This document shows positions 1-9,444 of a stretch of DNA of 36,688 nt, piece after piece. Source of the stretch: Pelargonium cotyledonis (Eukaryota > Streptophyta > Magnoliopsida > Geraniales > Geraniaceae); assembly GCA_036897625.1 (NCBI GenBank), contig JAYMTA010000158.1:1-36688 (forward strand). Reading direction: 5' to 3'. Position 1 is the first letter of the stretch. Each line of letters opens with the position of its first letter. The notes beneath the pieces are model-generated. The model had not been told where the DNA came from. It did no database searches and saw nothing but the letters and a program-made list of their open reading frames with translations. Position numbers and translations under genes: made by a program.

Positions 1-62
<62 letters not shown>
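1..62. repeat. (TC)n microsatellite
   Basis: The window opens inside an almost pure TC dinucleotide run with one interruption (tcgctc near base 36). Its left end is cut by the window edge, so the true length is unknown. Confidence 0.95.
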
Positions 63-2440
63 CCTCCACAAGTAGGTCTCTACAAGTGGCTTTCAAGTTT
101 TTCGACTCGTTGGGACACATTTCTGATTCATCGATCGCCTCATAAAGTCATCATCAAGGTCTTTTCCACACTGGGTCACCTCCAAGACTCCTGCCTCACC
201 AGGCCACCATCGCGATGCCTCGCTTCACACTTGGACATTGAGTCGCTACCCAAAACATTATAGGCTCTTAGGAGCTACTGTCCCTGAAATGCTTATATGG
301 GAGGTCCTAAACAGATCTGGTTCGAGTGGTCGGTGTGCCCTGGTAGAACTAATCCAACACATGAAGCAAACTTTACAATATCAACAACCGACCCAGGACA
401 ACAGATGATGAGAAATTGAGAATGATTGTAAGTACAAACATCATTCTCCTTGATAAGAGAAAAAACTCAAAATTTACATAGAGACATTCTCTCTCCAAAA
501 CTCTCTTTAGAATTCTCTCTAACGAATGTGAATAGCAGTGGAAAAATTGAAGATATAATCAAATTGTGTAAGTATGAAGATCTAAATATTAGTGGAGTTA
601 TTCGAAATTGATAATAATAATCTACTTTCATTATCTAGATAGAAAAGATTGAAGTCAAGTACCCACTATGTAGCATAAGTGGACTAATTACTATACGGTC
701 AACTAATTAAGTTGGTCTTGAAAAAGAAAAGTGCTGACAGTTGTGAATTGTGATGGAGTCAGGTTTTAGAAACTTCTGAAATGAAGAAAATTTGTCACTT
801 CATTTGTTAAATTTTATAAACGGACTAAATATAATGGCTTGCGCTACCCATACTAAAAAAATCAATCTTATTAGTAGAGATTTACTTACACCATTATATT
901 TAGCCTTTCATCTTTAAATATATACGACGTGGGACATTTACCCACTTCTCAACATGATTGGTGGTCATTATAAGCTCAACTGGTCCCACTGGTTTGGAGT
1001 TTTCTTCAGAATATACAAAAACCAATTGAATATATATAGGTAAAGCTTTTTGCTGGTTGAAGATTGAAACTAGTCAACTGCTAATATATTGATTCCAAAT
1101 TCATTTGGTTAGTGCTATATTATATCTATTTAGTAAAGAATCACAAAACAGGAGCCTCGAGTTCATGACCTCAAACAAAATTCAAAGTGTTTAAATAGTT
1201 TAACTCAACATGTCAAAGATGAAGTCCAAGAAAGTTTCGAGTACGAGATTGGTTTTTAGTGAAGCTTCAATTCAAACAACTTAAGATCACTCGAAAATTG
1301 CATAGGGGACTTCTCTAGCGCCATGAAGTAAGGGCCATTTTTGATCTTGAAGAAAGTTGGTACGTAAAGTAGCATACAAAGCAGACTTACCCCTACAATT
1401 GCACATCAATCCCGTCTTTAGGCAATCTTAGACCTTTTCATGAAGACAAGGAAGATCGATGCCGGGGGATATCTAAATGAGCAACCGACAACTTTCATCT
1501 AAACCAACAAAGTGGTAGAAAAAGTTTTGGCATAACGCAAAGTATCCGAAAAAGGTGTTCCCCTCCACGATAGCTTTTTATCCTTCTATTCCTAACACCT
1601 AATACAACGGGCGATAAAGAGATATAGAATGTGAAATTTCGAGGTTTAGCACTCGTGCTAAACTTAACATTTCTACTAAAGAAACTCTAAAACTCTTAAC
1701 ACCTCTCTTAACCTATGCATTGGAGATACCTAATTAATTAGGACACAATCCACTATGTTACAAAATTCTGAATGAGAGCAATTAACACTAAATTTTCATA
1801 TTTATTTCAGATCTCACTTACATAGATACCAAATATTCAACGTGAAGAACACAATTCAATTTGTTTAGACTTTACTTTTAGATTTAACAATCCGAGTTTC
1901 ATAATCCATCAATATCCCATTATTCACTAATACAATTCATAGCAAATAAATTATGGATAGACCAATCATTGTATCTCCAAATGGAGATTATATTCTCTAC
2001 AAATCTAATTCCTCAAGTAATCACAGCTAACAAAAGTGTAAAATAATGAATACAACAAAAAAATCCCTTTAAATTATATTTTACAACTCAAATCCCAATT
2101 ATTTGAACATTCCAATTATAGTTGTCAATTCAATTAAACACCAATTGGTTGCATCCAATATTTCAATAAAAAAAAACCTAATTAATTACAAATACTATCA
2201 ACTAATTCTGATATCTAAAGATGATGCAGACCACAACTTTTGTTCACTAAATGGTCAACCACATTTTTTTATAGTACTTTTCATGTGTACATTTAATTAT
2301 TCTCACTTTTTCTAGGAAAAAATAAATAAAACATGCAGCTGAGCTGTCTCTTGACGTCTGTGATTTGGTTGGCAAAGCTCACATGGTTCTCACAGTAGCA
2401 TTCAAAATTTCAAACCAGAAGATCAAAAAGAGAAAAAGAA
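63..2440. other. AT-rich intergenic DNA upstream of the Rab gene
   Basis: No open frame here looks like a real gene on either strand; the longest (near 2103-2315) is 70 residues of low-complexity Asn/Ile/Lys-rich sequence. The first 500 bases are more GC-balanced and may be remains of an old mobile element, but I could not find paired ends. The last 150 bases should hold the Rab promoter and transcription start; I see no unambiguous TATA box. Confidence 0.6.
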
Positions 2441-2441
2441 G

Positions 2442-2492
2442 ATGAAGATTCAAGAACATCCTCAAGAAACCACTACCCTTTGTCACCTTTAA
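2442..2492 (+). promoter_or_regulatory. possible upstream open reading frame in Rab leader
   Basis: A 16-codon frame starts with ATG at 2442, ends with TAA at 2490-2492 and lies about 85 bases before the Rab start codon. It follows a purine-rich stretch typical of plant leaders. It matters only if transcription begins upstream of 2442, which the sequence alone cannot show. Confidence 0.3.
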
Positions 2493-2576
2493 TCTCTTCT
2501 GTGATCTCCAAACTTTTCTGAACTTTCAACATATATTGTTGTTTCTTTTAAAGAGAAATTTTTGGTTTTGCTGATC

Positions 2577-4414
2577 ATGGACTCATCTTTGAGAAGAAGA
2601 AGCTTACTTAAGGTCATCGTCCTTGGCGACAGCGGGTATTTATACCTATAATCTCGTCTTTGATCGGTTCTTGATTCTTGATTCTTGAATTTGTAGTTTT
2701 GTTGCTCTTTTTGAGTTCTTTCAAATATAATGTCTGGTTTTTCAGGGTGGGAAAGACTTCTTTGATGAATCAGTATCCTTTGCATGATGATCATTTTCAT
2801 ATATGCAATTCAGAGATTATATATATGTTTTGATTCATGGTTTTATTTGTTTCTTGTTCTTGTTGCTGTCAAATTTTCAGAATTGAGTTCTTGATCCATT
2901 TATGATCATGGTTATAAATTTTCTATATTATAGTTGTATGATACAAACAACTATAATCTCTGTTCATTTTACTATATATATGAGATGGTGTATGGTTTTG
3001 GCCTTTTGGTTAAGAGGTCATGGACTCAAAAAAATGGAAAAAAGTCTATATGTACGTATGAATTTTACATTTTGACTGTTGTTCTCAAATGGGAAAGTCC
3101 TAGTTTTAGGCTTTTAGCCATTTTAGGCTTGCACTGCGGGGCTTGTATGAATCTCACGTCGGATAAATATAATGTACCAAACGACTTCTTAAATTCATGG
3201 GTTGTCGCACTTGTCAGGTTGTTGGGTTCTCGGATTGGACTTAAGTTTTCTCATCAGTGTGGCTCCCACATCAGATAAATACGGTTTTCCCACCTATCAT
3301 ACTAGTCTTTTGGGCCGGGGTTATGAATCCCACATCAGATAAATATGGTTTTCCTACCTATCAAACTAGTCTTTTTGGGCGGGGACAGAGGTGCAATAGT
3401 ATGAATCTCACGTCGGATAAATATAGTTCTCAACCTATCGGACTAGTCTTTTAGGTTGGGATTAAGTTGTACCTTGTGGCTATGTGGATTCATTAACTGC
3501 TTATCCAGATATGTGTACAAAAAGTTCAGTCAACAGTACAAAGCCACAATTGGTGCAGATTTTGTGACAAAAGAGCTACTATTGGATGACAAGTTGGTAA
3601 CTTTGCAAGTGAGTAATGAACAAGACTTTTAAAGAACTTATTTTAACTTTTGTTATAAATGTAGGTGTCAAATTTAGTAAAATTTTCAATGTATTTGACA
3701 GATATGGGACACAGCAGGTCAGGAGAGGTTTCAAAGTCTTGGAGCTGCCTTTTACAGAGGAGCAGATTGTTGTGTTCTTGTGTATGATGTCAACATTCAT
3801 AGATCATTTGAAACGCTTCAAAATTGGCATGAAGAATTTCTCAAACAGGCTGATCCGACTGATCCGGACTTGTTTCCCTTTGTACTGATCGGGAACAAGA
3901 TCGATGTAGATGGAGGAAACAGCCGAGTGGTACGTGACTAATACTCTCTCCGTCTCAAAATGAGTGTGTGATATTTCTTAAGTTTGCTACAACATGTCAT
4001 TGGTAGTCTCAAAATAGAAATGACGCTCATCTTAACATTCTTTGAATCGTTGTTCAGGTGTCTGAGAAGAAAGCCCAGGATTGGTGTGGTTCGAGGGGAG
4101 ACATACCTTACTTCGAGACCTCAGCTAAAGAGGACTACAACGTCGATGAAGCGTTTCTATTCGTCGCCAAAACTGCACTTGCGAACGAACATCACGATGA
4201 ACGAGACATGTACGTTGCGTAGCTCTCATATACTCCACAGTTTCAAAATAACTGTACTGTTTCACTTGCGTTTATTATGTTACAATCTGATAAATCATTT
4301 TGTTGTGTACAAAGATGATATGCATATATCTATGTTGTATTGATATGCAGATACTACCAGGGCATAACAGAGTCTATATCTGAACCAGAGCAAAGAGGTG
4401 GCTGTGCTTGCTGA
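2577..4414 (+). CDS. RABG2: Rab7-class small GTPase (RABG2-like), six exons
   Basis: Exons 2577-2635, 2746-2772, 3509-3608, 3702-3929, 4058-4209 and 4351-4414 give 209 aa, a normal Rab length. Seen in the protein: P-loop GDSGVGKTS, effector stretch YKATIGADF, Walker B WDTAGQE, guanine-binding NKID and ETSAK, and a C-terminal CAC for double geranylgeranylation. Rab7/RABG proteins sit on late endosomes and the vacuole membrane and control fusion with the vacuole. The [13 protein letters not shown] stretch and the -GGCAC end recall Arabidopsis RABG2 more than the RABG3 group; this is from memory of the family, so RABG3 is the alternative. The start is the first ATG with a normal Rab N-terminus ([11 protein letters not shown] at residues 10-20). 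The gene converges with the glucanase gene; the stop codons are about 350 bases apart. All motif residues are intact. Confidence 0.93.
3146..3460. repeat. degenerate tandem repeat in Rab intron 2
   Basis: Four diverged copies of a unit of roughly 60-80 bases occur at about 3146-3171 (partial), 3262-3320, 3322-3384 and 3400-3460. Shared words are CACATCAGATAAATA (or CACGTCGGATAAATA), then ACCTATC and ACTAGTCTTTT, ending in a G-rich patch. The CACATCGGATAAATATGG core is common in dispersed plant repeats. The copies vary by point changes and a missing middle, so the array is old. Confidence 0.75.
3944..4031. mobile_element. Stowaway-like MITE remnant in Rab intron 4
   Basis: After TA at 3942, CTCTCTCCGTCTCAAAATGA matches the Stowaway-type terminal repeat seen better at 12113. 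Near 4020-4029, AATGACGCTCAT looks like the inner part of the opposite terminal repeat, but its outer end is missing. Probably a shortened, old copy. Confidence 0.5.
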
Positions 4415-4535
4415 AAGTTGGATCTTTATATTTTCACCATTTTCTCTTGGTATTGACTTGATTCTTTGTCAGTATGTATTATCATTATTCTTTACACTAC
4501 TAATAATACGATGTCGATGTTGAAATCTATCTTTG

Positions 4536-4541
4536 AATAAA
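4536..4541 (+). terminator. polyadenylation signal AATAAA for the Rab gene
   Basis: A perfect AATAAA lies about 120 bases after the Rab stop codon, a normal distance for a plant 3' UTR. The 4415-4763 gap between the two convergent genes holds only their 3' UTRs as far as I can see. Confidence 0.55.
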
Positions 4542-4763
4542 GTTGTCGTTTTTGCAAGATAGAACCAGCTTATTAAATTTGGAAGCGTAGAGCGCTTGCA
4601 CGAATCGCTGAGACTCCTAAGTACATGTCGTGTAAAGTACAATTTTGTTACTATATACTCATGAATGTGAAAATTTTCACACGAGTAATTTAATTTGTAC
4701 ATGTTAACCCAAATATTACATCATTTTCCATGCATCAACTCTCTAGTTTCACTCTCATTTTTC

Positions 4764-7681
4764 TTACAAAACAAACAGACAAAACAAAATCCAAGCAACA
4801 ACAACAACAACATTAGCTCCACTAGCCAAGTTCATGCCTCCTCCTGAGATCTTTATTTGAATTGGGAATAGGCAACCTCCGGTGGATGCATTTTGTGTCA
4901 CAACCTTCGCTAATCCGTCGAAGTCACACGCGCCATCATCTTGATCGTTGAATTGATAGAACATATTGAAAGCGTACGAAGCTTTCGCGTGGGCATTCAA
5001 ATTCCCGCAAGATCCACCCGTTTCCATGGCGGTGCAATCGCTATGCATGCACGCGTAGCCTATGTCTTTAGGCAACTTATCTTCCCCGGCTACATTATCG
5101 TTGTCCGGGTTAAACACGCACCATTTTGTCTCCAAACGTTGCACTCCCTTGGCTGCAACCATTAGCTTAGGGTTCCCGGTTTCGGAGAAGTCCATAGGAA
5201 ATTTAGGCTTCCCATCAAAGGTGAAAATGCCCCAATGCCTCTCGAATGCACCCGGGGCACTACTTTTCATGTCTTCATCTAGCAATCCGAAGAGGTACAC
5301 TTCCAAATCTTGGTTAGTTTTCATGGGAGTTCCCTTCTTGCTCCCCATTCTTCGGAAGAATCCATCGTAAAACTTCTTCGCCATGTTAATGTTAGCGTTA
5401 GAATTGCCATCAGTTGGCCAACCAATCTCCCCGACAATGATCTCCATATCCGAATAACCATACCTGTTGAAGGGGTGAAATAAGTTTCACATGAATAAAT
5501 ATGAAACACTACTAACAAATTTGATATTTTAGCAATTCATGGAAATCCAAAATATTATAGGTATCCCAATATTAAAATATTTAACACGGTATCAGATCAA
5601 GTTCTGATCGATGATTGATCCTGTCTATGTTGCATTTTTATGTGGTATTTGCCCCTTTTGCATTTAACATGCATGTAGCGGCCCATGTGTGAAATAAAAA
5701 TATATCTACACGTTAGGAAAAGTGCTTATTTAAAAGACTTTGATTGTCCACATACCGAGTCGACCGCAAAAAGAAAAATGTAAGGCTCGGATGTGAGGGA
5801 AATGCGGAATGATTTGCATATAATGGTGCAAGTGAAACTCTAAATATCAAGACATGTTGGACCAAGTGGTTAAAACACTATGGATTCCCTCTAAGGTCTC
5901 AAGTTCGAGACTCCTTGTCAATGGTATGAGGTGGAGTTTAGGGGAACGCTCCCTTTGAGAAGTGAGAAACATTATTACTTTTAGTATATAATGTCCTGTT
6001 GCTGATAAAAAAAAAATGAATCTCTAAATGCAAGGATCGTATGTGAGAGAGAGTGTTGAATGAACTACATAAGAATGGTGCGCGTGAAACAATTGATAAA
6101 TTTGAGGCTCGCATGTAGGGGAGTGTTGAATGAGCTAATATAATCTTGTTTAAATATGATGACCACACCGAGAGAGTAGTATAAATAAACTACATATAAT
6201 TATTTAACAAAGAAGACAATTTAGTGGGGAAAACTTAAATCATTATACGTGACACAATACCAAAATTAACAATACCTTTTCAGTGTCCAAACAAGTGTAT
6301 CGTAATTTGCATCAAATGCATTGTTATATTGCTTCCCCCGGTCCTCGATCGTCGGTCCACCGCCATCAATGAAGGCGTACCCTACCGGAAAATCTTTGTT
6401 TTGGTACAAGCTGAGGAAGGGGTATATGTTGACAACAAATGGGGACTTGTTTTTGTGAAGGAACTGCACAATTTGCTTCATGAAATCCTTTATGTCGGGA
6501 CGGAAGTCGCCGCCAGACGGCTTGCCTGAAGCACTGTCGTAGACGTCGGCGTTGAGAGGAGTTGTCACCTTGATTTTTTTGAATCCAGCTTCGTTTAGGG
6601 CTTTTTGAACGTTTTGCATGGCCGGGAGGGTCGTTTTGTGGAAGCTACCGTTGTAACTTTTCAAGAATGCCTCGTTACCTACTGCCACATACCTGTTTAA
6701 ATCAACAGTTGGGAATTAGAACATAAATATTTTCATGAAAAATGCTAAATGTACAAAATTGTACAAAATTTTCTGTACAAAATAACTGGTTGTTTATGTG
6801 GCGGATACTTATTTCGCTTTTTTGTAGTTTAAAATTAATTTTAACAAATAACACCACTCTCCCATGAATTTCTGACGCGGACCTCCCAGTTTATTAGACA
6901 TCTTGCACAAGTGCCGCTTTGTAATTGGACTAAGTCACCAAAAGAATATTTAATGTGTCATGTCTCATTTGCTGACACATCATTTTGTGCAATTATTTTT
7001 GTACAAAATTTTGTACATATAACATTGCTCTTATTATCATTCTAAATAATCATGTTTAGATTATTAGTAATGAGTTTATTGATTTTATAATTTATTTAAC
7101 AGTCATGTTAATTGCAATAAAAAAAATATTTTTTAATATTAAATTGATGATGTGACAATTAACGACTAACAAATTTGACGGAATATACTTAAATTGTTCG
7201 ATTTTTTCTAAAATTTGGACTAAATTAACTTGTTTGCATAACTTAAGTACTAAATTGACACGTTTGACCCACTCGACGGCATGATCATAGGACTAAATTA
7301 AGTTAGGAACTGAAAATCAAAATGATTCAAATACCTAATATCAACACCTCCACTTTTTTTTATATGATCGGTGACGTTTTCTTTCACCCACTCGACGGCA
7401 TGGTCATAGTCTGAGCTCAGGTCCCCCAGCTGGTCGTTCGGGATCCCGAGCATCGCCTGAATCCCTGTTCCGGCCAGCGCCGCCACCGTTTCGAAGTTGG
7501 AATCAAACAACTTCACCTTCTTGATTCCATTATCCTCCAAAAGCTTCACTACTATACCCGCCGGCAAGGGGTGCGAGGCCTGCGTCCCCCAGTTGACGCC
7601 TAGGCCTCCATGCACAAAATTGGCACTACTCGCCAATATTGTGATCAGACATGTCCATGCAACGACCACAGCTCCGGCCAT
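4764..7681 (-). CDS. GPI-anchored glucan endo-1,3-beta-glucosidase (GH17 + X8)
   Basis: Exons 7681-7335, 6692-6276 and 5463-4764 give 487 aa. Residues 1-25 are a signal peptide; the GH17 barrel begins at [14 protein letters not shown]123 in VAVGNE is the expected acid/base and E267 in VGEIGWPT the expected nucleophile. An X8 (CBM43-type) domain runs from about 368 to 452 with its spaced cysteines (KWC, YAC, DC, SCG, ACDF, GC). A serine/glycine stretch and hydrophobic tail (461-487) form a GPI-attachment signal. The enzyme cuts callose-type beta-1,3-glucan at the plasma membrane, wall or plasmodesmata; X8 domains bind such glucans. The layout resembles the Arabidopsis At4g31140/At5g58090 group (recalled). 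Intron 1 (7334-6693) and intron 2 (6275-5464) are packed with mobile-element remains. No key residue is missing. Confidence 0.93.
5783..6144. repeat. tandem repeat in glucanase intron 2, split by a SINE
   Basis: Three related units of about 65-75 bases begin near 5783, 6031 and 6103. Each opens with AGGCTCGNATGT or AGGATCGTATGT, then a GTTGAATGA-like word; the first two also share ATGGTGC and GTGAAAC. The first and second units are separated by the SINE at 5852-6016. Confidence 0.65.
5852..6016 (+). mobile_element. tRNA-derived SINE with target-site duplication
   Basis: A box-B-like word (GGTCTCAAGTTCGAGACTCC, 5896-5915) follows an A-box-like AAGTGGTTAA by about 25 bases, as in Pol III promoters. 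The element ends in TAAAAAAAAAA at 6006-6016. It is flanked by near-identical sequences: TGAAACTCTAAATATCAAG (5833-5851) and TGAATCTCTAAATGCAAG (6017-6034). That fits LINE-style target-primed insertion. It lies opposite to the host gene, inside its second intron. Confidence 0.75.
6741..7026. mobile_element. MITE with GTACAAAATT terminal inverted repeats
   Basis: The left end reads AATGCTAAATGTACAAAATT. The reverse complement of the right end reads AATGTTATATGTACAAAATT. Both continue with further TGTACAAAA words inward. The element is about 286 bp, non-coding, and sits in glucanase intron 1. No clear target duplication is visible, so the superfamily is unassigned. Confidence 0.6.
7263..7290. 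repeat. stray copy of glucanase exon 1 inside intron 1
   Basis: Bases 7263-7290 match exon bases 7382-7409 at 26 of 28 positions, in the same orientation and offset by 119. The exon copy encodes part of [10 protein letters not shown]. The intron copy lies between AT-rich sequence with words (aacaaatttgacgg, ggactaaatt) also seen in the Mutator-type element at 11565. Confidence 0.8.
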
Positions 7682-8171
7682 GGCCTCGCCGGAGAAGAAA
7701 GATTCCGGGGAGGAGATACAAAACGAGAACGAGACAAGAATTGTTGTTGAAGATGTGGTTTAGGAGATGGTAATTAAAAGTGAATGCGTAGAGGCTTTTT
7801 TACACATTTTCTTGTGCGTAATTGTATTTTTTGGAACCACAAAAGTTCGTAGCTAGAATAAGACATACAACTCTACGGACAGATTGTGTGGTGGGTTGAT
7901 TTTAGCCCCTTTTTTAGGGGTGCATTTTGGTTTATTGGTCGTCCTTTTTTTTTAGAAGTTTAAAATTGAAGCTCCTAATTAGTGATTAGTACTCACCAAT
8001 GATAGGAGGAACACAAATATATGATAAATATACGCTGCGTTGCACTCGGTGAAAAAGTATTACGAGATTTACACAATGCAGCAATTTAGACCATTTACTA
8101 GAGATAGTAATGAACTCTAGAGCAAAAAAGTGTTCATGTTGATGACTTAGTTCGACCTAACATTATCCTGG

Positions 8172-8319
8172 GAGATTTGTTGAAAACTTTTGGGTTTCTC
8201 GAAAAAGTCCTTACATAATTAAAAGGAGAACAACTTGTGTATTGAGAGATTTGTTGAAAACTTTTGGGTTTCTCGAAAAAGTCCATATATAATTAAAAGG
8301 AGAACAACTTGTGTATCGC
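8172..8319. repeat. 74-bp tandem duplication
   Basis: Two adjacent copies with a period of 74 bases (8172-8245 and 8246-8319) differ at only a few positions, for example CCTTACATAATT versus CCATATATAATT. No terminal repeats or coding potential. The high identity points to a fairly recent slip or unequal exchange. Confidence 0.85.
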
Positions 8320-9337
8320 ACTTAGGACATCTTTAATTGTTTTTTTTTTTATCGACAATTGAAACTTTCATTCATGAAGTGCTAAGTTGATAATTCTCAT
8401 TCAACACAGCAAATTCAAGATTGAAACAGTAAAATCCCAAATATAGAAACCCTAAAACTTTTTTAAACATGTAAATTCAATTCAACACGTCCAGTTATTG
8501 TTTACTTTGTGGCTTCAATTTCTTGGCAAAAACAGACGAACCAGAGCCAACTCTTCGACAACCACCGCTCTTCAAATTTTAAGAGAAAGAGACCATAATT
8601 CGACATTGGGCATCAGATGCAGATGTGGTTGATGGCGGAGACAACAACTAGGTTTGTTGATGTCGTGGAGGTAGGGCTCACGTTTGGAATGTGCTTGTTG
8701 TTGGTAGAACACAAAGGACGGGAAATGGTTCATGGTGGCGGTTATGTGCGGTATGGTGGTTTCGGACGGCGAGGATATGGTCAAGCAGGAGAAAAGGACA
8801 GTAAGGAGGAACCAGTTTCTCCAAGAAGAAAGCTGACGTGGCAAAGAAAACCGGCTGAACATGCTACAATAGGTAACCAGGACTAAAACAAAAAAATAAG
8901 ATGAAAGTAAAAGGACTGAAACTAACAAAAATCCTAATTGAGAGTAAACTTCAAAAATCGTGTAAGTTTAGAGGGTGATGGATCCGGACTATTATACCTT
9001 TATTTAACACTATTGGAGATGCCCTCGACTAAACGCAAGTTTGAATTATAAAATTTTCTCAATCCAAGAATTTTGGCCTAACCTTAATTACTCCAGGTTG
9101 TCCCATTTTTTCCGCTTTGTGGGATGCCCATTGGTTGATGGTACAACAATGGTACTTTTATCAAGCAATATTGAAGTTCATCGATGATTAATCAAAGATC
9201 AAGTGAAACACAGAACTCTTCAGCCATCAATGTTGTCTTGTATATATGTTTTTGTCTACATTTTCGTACTATTTCTGTACAATGTTCTAAAATCACAAGA
9301 TAAAACCAACATTAGCAACTGTATACTATACTATGCA

Positions 9338-9373
9338 ATATATATTATATAGGAATAAATTTACCTATATATA
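9338..9373 (+). promoter_or_regulatory. TATA-rich core promoter of the ankyrin gene
   Basis: Two TATA-like blocks lie at 9338-9350 and 9366-9373. Either would put the transcription start at or after the first in-frame ATG (9373), which argues for translation starting at a later ATG such as 9445. Confidence 0.45.
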
Positions 9374-9444
9374 TGACATTATGTCCTATTTTGAAAAGAA
9401 AGAGAATTAAACGCTACGAAGAAAAAGACTTATCAGCTACAACA

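Larger units (their letters stand above)
7682..9444. other. intergenic region between glucanase and ankyrin genes
   Basis: This gap holds the divergent promoters of the two genes. About 7690-7770 is probably the glucanase 5' leader. The 8520-8890 stretch is richer in G and carries an 89-codon frame (8617-8886) that I do not recognise; its low complexity and lack of a family match suggest part of a degenerate repeat. An AT-rich TATATATTATATA block at 9338-9350 precedes the ankyrin gene. Confidence 0.6.

Noticed and set aside
1644-1663. Perfect 9-bp inverted repeat GTTTAGCAC-TC-GTGCTAAAC
   Set aside because: Isolated short hairpin with no gene or element around it; could be chance in AT-rich DNA.
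4941-5370. Overlapping + strand frames
   Set aside because: Antisense to exon 3 of the glucanase gene, which has clear GH17 and X8 motifs.
8617-8886. 89-codon + strand frame with Gly-rich stretch
   Set aside because: No recognised family, no splice partner, and the surrounding DNA looks like a degenerate repeat.
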